A DNA stretch of 64,000 nucleotides from an uncultured Pirellula sp. Lineage in GTDB: Bacteria > Planctomycetota > Planctomycetia > Pirellulales > Pirellulaceae. The stretch is taken from the NCBI GenBank assembly GCA_903892355.1, contig CAITIE010000104.1, forward strand, positions 1 to 64,000. The letters are read 5' to 3'. Below, one piece after another: positions 27,329 through 35,162 of the stretch; the stretch's first letter is position 1; every line of letters starts with the position of its first letter. The notes beneath the pieces are model-generated. The model searched no databases. It saw only the letters and a program-made list of their open reading frames with translations, and was not told the origin of the DNA. The translations under genes were made by a program, and so were the position numbers.

Positions 27329-28225
27329 TTAGAAACGATTCCTACGACTCAACAAATATTCCGTCATCGCTTTGTCGTACGGCATGCTTGTGTCAAGCGG
27401 CACATAATCGATCCGAGTTTGACTGCACCCCTTCTGCAACTCTTCGCGGAACTTCCTGATATTTTCGCGATAATCCGCGCCGATATCATCCGCATTCACA
27501 CTCACCATCTGCCCCGATTCAGGGTCATTGAGCTGGACCAACCCAGTGAACGGGAAATGCACCTCTGCTTCGTCCAAAACATGAAACACAATAACATCAT
27601 GCCCAGCATGCTTGAGCATCCGAATCGCTGACAACGTCGACTCAACATCCGAGAGCAAATCGCTCATGAGCATGATCAGTGAGCGGTGTCGCAGCATGGC
27701 CAGTAGCTGTTGCAACGGGTGCTTTAGCTCCGTTTTCCCCGTTGTTTTCAGCTTGCTCAGTTGGCTCAAAATCGCAGCGAACTGACTCCTCCGCGACCTC
27801 GGAAATAGACTGGCCCGTATCTTGTCATCAAAGGTAACCAGCCCAATCGGGTCTTGTTGCATCAGCATCAAGTACGTCAGCGCCGCGGCTAAACAAACAC
27901 AGTAATCGAATTTGGTCAATTGCTGCCGGTAGGTGTATGCCATGGATTGGCTAGTATCCATGACGATGTAGCCGGTAATATTCGTTTCCGCTTCGAATTT
28001 TTTGACGTAGTAACGATCGGTTTTCGCGTACGCCAGCCAATCGATGTCCTTCGGATCATCCCCATGGGAGTACCGCCGATGCTCGCTGAACTCCACGGAA
28101 AAACCGTGGAAGGGACTGGCATGTATCCCTTGCAAAAATCCTTTCACAATCAATTGCGCACGTAGGTCCAGTCGCTTGATCTGAGAAGCCAACTCGGGCT
28201 TCAAATACTGCTCAACAGCAACCAT
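27329..28225 (-). CDS. DUF58 domain protein
   Basis: A 298-residue soluble protein of the DUF58 family, related to vWA domains. The signature HGDDPKDIDWLAYAKTDRYYVKKFE is split here as GDDPKDIDWLAYAKT and YVKKFEAE; the MIDAS-like site is VMDTSQSMAY. DUF58 proteins are encoded with MoxR ATPases and BatA/B proteins and are believed to help assemble or activate metal-dependent or membrane complexes. Here it heads the operon with the two large vWA proteins, but the MoxR ATPase gene expected just upstream is absent; fliG is found instead. Confidence 0.92.
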   Translation of the reverse strand: MVAVEQYLKPELASQIKRLDLRAQLIVKGFLQGIHASPFHGFSVEFSEHRRYSHGDDPKDIDWLAYAKTDRYYVKKFEAETNITGYIVMDTSQSMAYTYRQQLTKFDYCVCLAAALTYLMLMQQDPIGLVTFDDKIRASLFPRSRRSQFAAILSQLSKLKTTGKTELKHPLQQLLAMLRHRSLIMLMSDLLSDVESTLSAIRMLKHAGHDVIVFHVLDEAEVHFPFTGLVQLNDPESGQMVSVNADDIGADYRENIRKFREELQKGCSQTRIDYVPLDTSMPYDKAMTEYLLSRRNRF

Positions 28226-28435
28226 TCCTATCCCCTATGCCGTTCGGGAACTCGATACACCACCCCCGGACATTCTAGCGTTTCCGTCGAATCCCATGCG
28301 AGTCTAACCGCAATCCTTCCTCGAAACCCTCGACAAGTAACCCAATCCGACGACCGGACTGTTGAACCGAGGTTTCTGCGAACAGGGTAATCAGTACCTA
28401 GAGAGAATCTCAGGCCTATCTGCGGGCTCGGCAGA

Positions 28436-28461
28436 GTAGCTATAACCGGTAGCTATAACCG
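28436..28461. repeat. 13-bp tandem duplication
   Basis: Two perfect copies of GTAGCTATAACCG lie head to tail in the 294-bp space between fliG and the DUF58 gene. No other feature is evident in that space. Confidence 0.85.
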
Positions 28462-28519
28462 CGAGCGAGTGGCAACTGATTTTCCCAACTGAATTTCCCA
28501 GTCACCTACACGTCTTGCG

Positions 28520-29530
28520 CTAGGAAATAAACTCTTCCTCGGCATCGGAAGTGGGTCTCGCCAATTGGCCGGATTCTTCCAAGGAACGGACGACGTCGAC
28601 GATTTTCTGTTGAACGGCTTCGACCTCGCTCACTTTGACTTTCCCTAGAAATTCCATTTCTTCCTTCAACATTTCTGCTGCCCGCTGCGACATGTTCCGC
28701 ATGATTTTCTCCTGCAGATTCGCAGTGGCTCCCTTGAGAGCCATCGCCCATTGCGCCGTCTCGACGTTTTTGAGGAGCAATTGAATGTCCTTGTCCGCCA
28801 ATTTGGAGATATCCTCGAAGACGAACATGAGCCGACGAATCTCTTCGACCAATTCCGGACTCTCTTTCCCGAGCGACTCGAGCACCACGCGTTCGGTGGC
28901 GCGGTCCGTAACGTTCAATATTTCCGCCACAGCAGGAACACCTCCTGCTTTTCGGAAGGATTGACTTGCTACCATCGAAAGCCGCCGTTCCAGCGCGTGC
29001 TCGATCTCCTCGATCGCCTCAGGGTTCGTTTGCCCCATTTCGGCAATCCGCCGGATCACTGCCAGCTGCTTTGGTTGCGGCAATCCGTTCAGAATCGCAG
29101 CACCTGTCGCTGGCGGAACGTGGCAAATCACGACGGCAATCGTCTGCGGATGCTCGTCAAGAATAAAGGACAGAATGTTTTGGGGGTCTGCTTTTTGCAG
29201 AAATGCAAACGGCAACGATTCAATCGTTTGCTGCAACACCGAAAGCATCTCCGTAGCATCTTTACCGAGGGCTTTCTTCACTAGGTTTTTAGCTCGCTCC
29301 AATCCACCCGCCGCGTGCGAAAGCGAACTAGGTTGCCCCCCGAAGAACTCGGTGATCACCTTTTCCTGGTCCTCACCCGCGACCTCTTCCATCTGGGCAA
29401 TAGCGAGCGACACCAGCTCGACCTGCCTAGGGGGCAATTTCGACAACAGCAGCGCAGCATCGTCTTCTTCCAATGCCATCAGCAGTACCGCTGATTTTTT
29501 GACACCTTCGGAAATGAGTGATACCGTCAT
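28520..29530 (-). CDS. fliG: Flagellar motor switch protein FliG
   Basis: A 336-residue protein from ATG 29530, the usual FliG length. It has the N-terminal domain (GVKKSAVLLMALEEDDAALL), the middle-domain PQTIAVVICHVPP (equivalent to the EHPQ motif, EHPQTIAVV) and the C-terminal torque-generating domain with VFEDISKLADKDIQ, LKGATANLQEKI and NMSQRAAEML. FliG couples the C-ring to the stator and, with FliM/FliN, controls rotation direction. An upstream in-frame start at 29662 would add 44 unconserved residues; ATG 29530 follows AGGT. No flagellar neighbours are adjacent. Confidence 0.95.
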   Translation of the reverse strand: MTVSLISEGVKKSAVLLMALEEDDAALLLSKLPPRQVELVSLAIAQMEEVAGEDQEKVITEFFGGQPSSLSHAAGGLERAKNLVKKALGKDATEMLSVLQQTIESLPFAFLQKADPQNILSFILDEHPQTIAVVICHVPPATGAAILNGLPQPKQLAVIRRIAEMGQTNPEAIEEIEHALERRLSMVASQSFRKAGGVPAVAEILNVTDRATERVVLESLGKESPELVEEIRRLMFVFEDISKLADKDIQLLLKNVETAQWAMALKGATANLQEKIMRNMSQRAAEMLKEEMEFLGKVKVSEVEAVQQKIVDVVRSLEESGQLARPTSDAEEEFIS

Positions 29531-29853
29531 AGCTTTACCTGGTATAGCTAGGAAAACAGCCAGAAAACGGAGGTTGCACCAGAGTCCATCTGCGGTTTCT
29601 CCGGTTCGAACCCCGACGCCTTTGGGTTGAAACAACAGACACCACGCGCCAGCGACTCCCAATGAAGCCTATGCCAATACTGTGTGGTCGACGCTCGACA
29701 CCGGTTGCTTGAAGAAATGTATGGGGCAGATTAGCCGATGAAGAATGCTAACTTTCGGCAGAATCGATACATGCCGAGGAACCCCTACGCGGGGCCGCTT
29801 ACCTCCCGCGAATCCCAGTGCATTTCGCGAAGGGAATTGGCGAGCGGGAGACA
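29531..29853. other. Intergenic region between fliG and the QueD/PTPS gene
   Basis: About 320 bp with no recognisable gene, RNA or terminator. A GGTTCGAAC string near 29602 resembles a tRNA T-loop, but no flanking 5-bp stem or acceptor can be formed. Confidence 0.4.
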
Positions 29854-30465
29854 TTAGGGATTGGACATAGCCGGGCTCGATGGGTTCCATGGCAACCGGC
29901 AACACCCCCACTGGCCATTGTTCTCATCAACCCCAACCTCGATGGAGATTAAACGATCTCCGATTTTCGGATAGAGCTTTTTTCGAACTTCGGTAGCGAT
30001 CCACCAAGCGATTTCTTCGGCGGTGGTATTGGTGATCGGAAGCAGCATGCAATCCTCACGCGGAAACACCCAACGCTTTTCGCGAAACCGCACGGTGACT
30101 TCGTTTTCCTGAGCATCCACCAAAATCAACGGATGGTGCATTGCGATCAACATGTGGTGATCCAACTGCTTGACCAACTCTGCGAGAGACTCTCGAAACG
30201 CGATAAAGTCGATCACGTACCGATTCTCATCAAGCGATCCTTCGACTTCCGCTCGTAGTCCGTAATTATGGCCGTGCAAACACTCACAGATATCACCCGC
30301 AAACGTAATGAAATGCGCCGAAGAAAAAACGAGTTGCTCCTTCTGCAATTGGACCTTGAACGATCCGTGCACCGCGGGGCGTTCAGGAAGCGATGAAGCC
30401 AACGGAACCCCGATACTCTGCCCCCCTGCATTTGAGGCTTTCGATCCTGAACTCGATTTGCTCAT
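29854..30465 (-). CDS. 6-carboxytetrahydropterin synthase / 6-pyruvoyl-tetrahydropterin synthase family protein
   Basis: A 203-residue protein of the QueD/PTPS family. The zinc ligands are visible as H in FSSAHFITFAG and the HGHNY pair in CECLHGHNYGLRAEVEG; the catalytic Cys precedes HGHNY (ECLHGH), and LDHHMLI and ITNTTAEEIAWWI complete the signature. QueD makes the precursor of queuosine and PTPS that of biopterin; with no neighbours from either pathway I cannot choose. The N-terminal 35 residues are a non-conserved Ser/Gly-rich extension. ATG 30465 is preceded by AAGGA at 7-nt spacing, so the longer frame from 30618 is rejected. Confidence 0.88.
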   Translation of the reverse strand: MSKSSSGSKASNAGGQSIGVPLASSLPERPAVHGSFKVQLQKEQLVFSSAHFITFAGDICECLHGHNYGLRAEVEGSLDENRYVIDFIAFRESLAELVKQLDHHMLIAMHHPLILVDAQENEVTVRFREKRWVFPREDCMLLPITNTTAEEIAWWIATEVRKKLYPKIGDRLISIEVGVDENNGQWGCCRLPWNPSSPAMSNP

Positions 30466-30491
30466 GACTGTTCCTTGTGTGTGTCGCACCT

Positions 30492-30548
30492 TTCGCCAAC
30501 CGCCGTACCGTTCGCCAACCGCCCTACCGTTCTCCAACCGCCGTACCG
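30492..30548. repeat. 19-bp tandem repeat, three copies
   Basis: Three head-to-tail copies of a 19-bp unit starting TTCGCCAACCG lie at 30492-30510, 30511-30529 and 30530-30548, each with one or two substitutions. The array sits directly upstream of the QueD/PTPS start codon, in its presumed leader or promoter. Confidence 0.9.
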
Positions 30549-30617
30549 TGCCTTCATGCAATGACATCGCATGAGTTAACAAGTCGACGACTCTAATCCG
30601 ACGGCATGGATCCTGCA

Positions 30618-33600
30618 CTACTTAAACATGGGTGCGTTGGGATTACCTCGCGACAAAACAAACGCGAGGAGATCCAAGACCTCGTCCTGGTTGAGTTTGT
30701 CCAACAGTTCTGCCGGCATGAGAGAAACTTTGGACACCTTCTCTTCCTCGATATCGGATCGATCCAAGGTCACGGTCTTGGTCGCATCCTCAGGATCAAC
30801 CACCAAGGTAACCTTGCCGGCCACATCGTTGACGATCCGACCTGTATGGACCGTGTCGTCCGATGTTTTAATGACCATCGTCTTGTATTGATCCGAAATC
30901 ACTTGGCTTGGCCGAACGATGGAATCGACTAGATCCGCTGGGGAAAAGCGACCGGCGACTTGGGTCAAATCGGGGCCAGTCGCTCCACCTTCACCGCCGA
31001 ATCGATGGCAAACAACACAACGAGCCGCCGCATACATCTTCTTACCGTTGTCAAAATTTCGCCCCTTGAGCTTATCAGCAGCCAACGACGCAAGCTCCTC
31101 GGTCGTGTACGCCTTACCAGGCCCCTGAGGTTGCGGCAGCGTCTTCGGGATCTCTGCGGGCTTGCGAACCCCGAGAGCTTCGAGGACGAAGCGTTCTTGG
31201 TCATTGCACAGCGCATACGCATCGTTCGCTGCATTGATCAAGAACTTCTGATAACTGTTCCCCCCCTGCCAGCCTTGGGCTTTTTGGAACCACGCGAAAA
31301 ACTCCTTGCGTTGATCGACGGTCCAACCCGACTTCAGATTTCTCATGGAAAACGCATAATGGAATTGCTGCAAGTCTGGTTGATTGGCGAGCATCGCAGC
31401 AATCGAAGCCCCGTAGCCGCGATTGCGCTGAAGGATCTCCGTGAAATCCGCTTCGTTCATCACACGCTCCTTCGCGAGCATTGGCAACACTTTGCCTGCG
31501 ATCGATTGCGAATCGAGGAACGTCAGCAAAATCACCAGTTCGCGATTGAGCGATGCATCCTGCGATGGGAACAGTGGCTCGATCCTCTCCAGAAGTCCGC
31601 GACGGATTGTATCGTCGATGGCCCCGAGCCTGATCAGCACCAATTGGACCGTCCGAGCGATTTCTAACCTCTGCTCGGCGGATAGCGTTGCATAGTTGAT
31701 GCTGCCGAGTCTCTCTAGAAGCGGATCTCGCAACGAAGAGTCACCGACGCGAGCGATCGCCGCCCCTCCGGTAATCAACGTCTCTGCATCCGAGCTATCG
31801 AGAACTTTAGAGACCCACGCCGAGGTGGGTAGTCGCTCGAGAGCCACCCGAGCCGCGTAACGAATGTGTCTATCCGAACTCTTCAGTTGGCTGATGAGCA
31901 TGTCCACTTTTTGGGCTGCTTCCTTGGAGTCGGCCTGATGGAATTTTTCGATGCTGCGTCGTAGTTCCGCCTCTGCTGTTAACTTGCTCGGTGCCGCTGG
32001 CGCCGTCGATTCTGCACCTTTATAGATCACTCGGTAAAGCTCCGATTGTGTGCCACGACCACCTACGGTGAAGTAGAGATGACCGTCCTTGCCGACCGTC
32101 ACATCCGTCAGAGGCAAAGGTGTCCTGGAAAGGAATTCCTCTTTGGTCGCTTTGAAACTAGCCCCTGCCTGCTCCATATGGATCGCGTACATCGTGCCGA
32201 AGGTCCAGTCGCAAATATAGAGTGCCTTTTGGTACTTCGCAGGAAACTTGGTCCCGGTCCCAAACTCCACTCCCACCGGCGAGCCTGGACCGATATCGAC
32301 CAATTGGGGCAGACTGTCCAAGTAATAGGTCGGCCACTTTCCTGTACCACTGCGCCATCCAAACTCGCTACCGCTGGTCGCATGAACCACGCGAGTGGGG
32401 CGGTACCACGGAGTCCCCATATCCCACTCCATGTCGGCATCGTAAACAAACATCTCTCCATTCGGATCGAAATCGAAGTCGTACTGATTTCGGTATCCGA
32501 TGGTTACCATTTCCCAATCTTTTCCATCCGGATCGGTTTTTGCGATCCAACCTCCCGGTGCCAAGATTCCGGCGGCATGCCCGTTGGCATCCCATTGCCG
32601 TGGCAGCAGTAGATCTTCGTCCCAAACCGGAGCAATCCGGCTGGTCATCCCTTCTGGCAGCGTCGAATGCAACTGTTCAGCGCGAGGTCCACCCATGGTC
32701 TGAGGGGGCGTGGAGGTTTTTCGATCGGCTGGCGGTAACGTGTGGTTACCGCAGCAGACGTAAATCGACTTGCCGTCGGGTGCCAACCGCAGTGCGTGAG
32801 GACCATGCTCACCACCACCTCGAAACTCCTTAAGCTTTTTCACGTCATCGAACTGATCATCGCCGTTGGTGTCCCGCAATCGGTACAAACCACTTCCAAT
32901 CCCACCGTTCACTGAAACATAGAGACTATCGAACGCAAACAAGAGTCCTTGGGCTGATGAAATATTCACATCGAGCCGCTCCACACGAGTTTCCTCATTG
33001 GATCCTGGAGTCGGTGGTGTGATGCGATACAATCCTTTGTCACCTTGGTCGCTCGCGATCAATCGACCCTTGGGATCCGCGGTCAAGCAGACCCAGGAAC
33101 CGAGCTCTTCTTTGGGAACACGGAATAGACGCTCGACCGCAAAGCCAGGCACCACCGCGAAATTGCTCTTCTCGCCACCATCCTTATTGAGAACATCCCC
33201 CCACGGCGAATCCCCGTACTTAGCGATAATCTTGACGGGCCTCCCTTCCGAAGGCTTATCCTTGGGTGACACCGACCAGGATGCATCCGTTTCCAAGGTT
33301 TTGACCGCTCCTTTGGAATCTACCATGGCGATTTTGGCCACGAGTGCGGCAACTCCGCCATGATTCCAGACCTCAAAACTCACCTCGTTCTCGCCAGCGA
33401 CCACCCCTTTGGAAACGTCGAGCGAGAGCCCCTCTTCCCACGAGTCACTACGGCCAAGAGGTTTTCCATTGAGAGAAACCACCATCTCATTGTCACAGGA
33501 AGCGGCGATCCACGCGGCAACCGCGCCTTCGTTTTTGAATTTCTTGCTGATGACATACCGGGCATTCGGATTCTCTCCCCAAACCCAATTCGCCCTGGGT

Positions 33601-33851
33601 CCCTCCTGCAACGCCTTGCTGCGCAGCGAGGATTTGCCATCAATCGCAGCTGCATCTTGAGCGGACGCAACTTCTATACTTTGGGTGTAAATCTTCGGAG
33701 GAACTTTGTCCTGCGCGTAAGAAATGACACCCATCGAAACTCCCAACGAAAATGGGATAGCCAACGTGAAGGCGGCATTTGCTGAAAATATACGGTGCGC
33801 GAACAAGCATGAGACGAACAAGCGAAGAGAGGATCGAAATCGAATCGACAT
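30618..33851 (-). CDS. PVC-type haem-binding protein (membrane-bound dehydrogenase domain, HEAT-like, cytochrome c)
   Basis: A 1077-residue exported protein, with an N-terminal hydrophobic signal-anchor segment (FTLAIPFSLGVSMGVISYAQ). Order of parts: a galactose-binding-like beta module (about 60-210; WIAASCDNEMVVSLNGKPLG), a six-bladed NHL/glucose-dehydrogenase-like propeller (about 240-640; HGPHALRLAPDGKSIYVCCG, then WDANGHAAGILAPGGWI), HEAT-like helices (about 660-900) and a C-terminal cytochrome c domain with one haem site CVVCH followed by GPDLTQVAGRF. This architecture is characteristic of Planctomycetes and Verrucomicrobia, often linked to polysaccharide degradation or sugar oxidation; the substrate is unknown. 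ATG 33851 follows AAGGTG; a GTG nine bases earlier is possible. Confidence 0.92.
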   Translation of the reverse strand: MSIRFRSSLRLFVSCLFAHRIFSANAAFTLAIPFSLGVSMGVISYAQDKVPPKIYTQSIEVASAQDAAAIDGKSSLRSKALQEGPRANWVWGENPNARYVISKKFKNEGAVAAWIAASCDNEMVVSLNGKPLGRSDSWEEGLSLDVSKGVVAGENEVSFEVWNHGGVAALVAKIAMVDSKGAVKTLETDASWSVSPKDKPSEGRPVKIIAKYGDSPWGDVLNKDGGEKSNFAVVPGFAVERLFRVPKEELGSWVCLTADPKGRLIASDQGDKGLYRITPPTPGSNEETRVERLDVNISSAQGLLFAFDSLYVSVNGGIGSGLYRLRDTNGDDQFDDVKKLKEFRGGGEHGPHALRLAPDGKSIYVCCGNHTLPPADRKTSTPPQTMGGPRAEQLHSTLPEGMTSRIAPVWDEDLLLPRQWDANGHAAGILAPGGWIAKTDPDGKDWEMVTIGYRNQYDFDFDPNGEMFVYDADMEWDMGTPWYRPTRVVHATSGSEFGWRSGTGKWPTYYLDSLPQLVDIGPGSPVGVEFGTGTKFPAKYQKALYICDWTFGTMYAIHMEQAGASFKATKEEFLSRTPLPLTDVTVGKDGHLYFTVGGRGTQSELYRVIYKGAESTAPAAPSKLTAEAELRRSIEKFHQADSKEAAQKVDMLISQLKSSDRHIRYAARVALERLPTSAWVSKVLDSSDAETLITGGAAIARVGDSSLRDPLLERLGSINYATLSAEQRLEIARTVQLVLIRLGAIDDTIRRGLLERIEPLFPSQDASLNRELVILLTFLDSQSIAGKVLPMLAKERVMNEADFTEILQRNRGYGASIAAMLANQPDLQQFHYAFSMRNLKSGWTVDQRKEFFAWFQKAQGWQGGNSYQKFLINAANDAYALCNDQERFVLEALGVRKPAEIPKTLPQPQGPGKAYTTEELASLAADKLKGRNFDNGKKMYAAARCVVCHRFGGEGGATGPDLTQVAGRFSPADLVDSIVRPSQVISDQYKTMVIKTSDDTVHTGRIVNDVAGKVTLVVDPEDATKTVTLDRSDIEEEKVSKVSLMPAELLDKLNQDEVLDLLAFVLSRGNPNAPMFK

Positions 33852-34131
33852 GCAAATCACCTTGGCGAAAATCGATGAATACTAGTGTGCAAGGGTACGT
33901 GGACAGCGATTGAGCCGCCGGGAACGAACGTACACAAGGTAACTCGAAATCCTGTTGAAAGCCACCATAGACCGCGTCAACATCACAAATAGGCTTGCCA
34001 AAACATCGGATTCGTGTTCCAAAAAGGATCGGTTTTATCGATGGTAACTCAGGGACTCCCAAGGATACTTTTTGCGATCCATTGAGCCCGTTTGATATTT
34101 TGATCATGAAAGAAATTTCGACGAGGGAATT

Positions 34132-35022
34132 GTGCGCGTTGTCATTTTGAAAAACGCAGATGCTGTCGCCAAATCTGCCGCGGAAGAATCGATTCGTCGT
34201 ATTGGATTAGCTGACCTCGTTGGCACGGCTGACCTTGTTGGCACAGCCGGCCTTGTTGGCACAGCCGGCCTCGACAGCGTGAAAACACCTTTGGAAAAAC
34301 CAGTTGTGGTAGGACTAGCCACCGGCGGAACACCCCTGGGACTCTACCGCGAGTGGATCCATGCTTATCAAGCGGGCCAAATATCCTTCGCGAATACGAT
34401 GTCCTTCAATCTGGACGAATATGTCGGGATTCCACCCAGGGACCCGCGAAGCTACCACGCCTACATGCATGAGAATCTTTTCCGCCACATCGATATTCCA
34501 CCTGGCCGCTCGTTCATTCCAAAAACCGACGTCAGCAATCTCGACGAAAGCGCCGCTGACTACGAGTGGAAAATCGAACAAGCCGGTGGAATCGATTACC
34601 AAATCCTCGGTATTGGTTCCGATGGTCATATCGGATTCAACGAAATGGGTTCATCGCTCGCCTCGAGAACGCGTGTCAAAACATTGACCAAGAAGACGCG
34701 GATGGACAACGCCCGTTACTTTGATTCGTTCGACGCAGTCCCCAAGATGGCCATCACCATGGGGATCGGCACCATCATGAACGCGCGATCCATTTTGCTG
34801 TTAGCAACCGGGGCCGGGAAAGCCAAAGCGATTCGTGATACGGCCGAGGGCCCGGTCACCGCGATGGTACCCGCCTCCGTACTGCAATTCCATGATGACG
34901 TCACGTTGATGATCGATGAGGAAGCGGCCAAGGACCTATCCCACCGCGAGTATTACCTCGAATCCGAAGCCAATCGCAGACGTATCGAACTTGCCGAGTC
35001 GACAGGACTCCAAATCGAGTAA
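34132..35022 (+). CDS. nagB: Glucosamine-6-phosphate deaminase with in-frame repeat insertion
   Basis: Converts glucosamine-6-phosphate to fructose-6-phosphate and ammonia. Conserved motifs: VVGLATGGTPLGLYRE (phosphate loop), FNLDEYVG (catalytic Asp), and GIGSDGHIGFNEMGSS with the catalytic His. The 296-residue protein is about 25-30 residues longer than common bacterial NagB because an 18-bp minisatellite codes for ADLVGT, ADLVGT, AGLVGT near residues 27-46, between helix 1 and the phosphate-loop strand. GTG start with GAGG in front. The enzyme would feed amino-sugar carbon from peptidoglycan or chitin-like substrates into glycolysis. It stands alone ahead of the GH63-type gene. Confidence 0.93.
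   Translation: MRVVILKNADAVAKSAAEESIRRIGLADLVGTADLVGTAGLVGTAGLDSVKTPLEKPVVVGLATGGTPLGLYREWIHAYQAGQISFANTMSFNLDEYVGIPPRDPRSYHAYMHENLFRHIDIPPGRSFIPKTDVSNLDESAADYEWKIEQAGGIDYQILGIGSDGHIGFNEMGSSLASRTRVKTLTKKTRMDNARYFDSFDAVPKMAITMGIGTIMNARSILLLATGAGKAKAIRDTAEGPVTAMVPASVLQFHDDVTLMIDEEAAKDLSHREYYLESEANRRRIELAESTGLQIE
34210..34272 (+). repeat. 18-bp in-frame minisatellite inside nagB
   Basis: Three and a half copies of an 18-bp unit (GCTGACCTCGTTGGCACG and variants) start at 34210, 34228, 34246 and 34264. Unit length is a multiple of three, so the frame of nagB is preserved and the array adds a six-residue repeat. Most changes between copies are at third positions or give Asp/Gly. Confidence 0.93.
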
Positions 35023-35162
35023 ACTGTGAGGTAAGTTCATTGATTCAGGGTCTAACCTCTCGAGATTCCTCAGTCGATACGTAGAGGCGCGATTTCGATA
35101 CGATTCCTTCGGATCGTTCGACGCAAAAACTGCTCGAGACCGAATTTGACAGGCAATTCACG

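Noticed and set aside
29595..29620. GGTTCGAAC string resembling a tRNA T-loop
   Set aside because: The flanking bases do not form a 5-bp T stem and no acceptor or anticodon arm is present.
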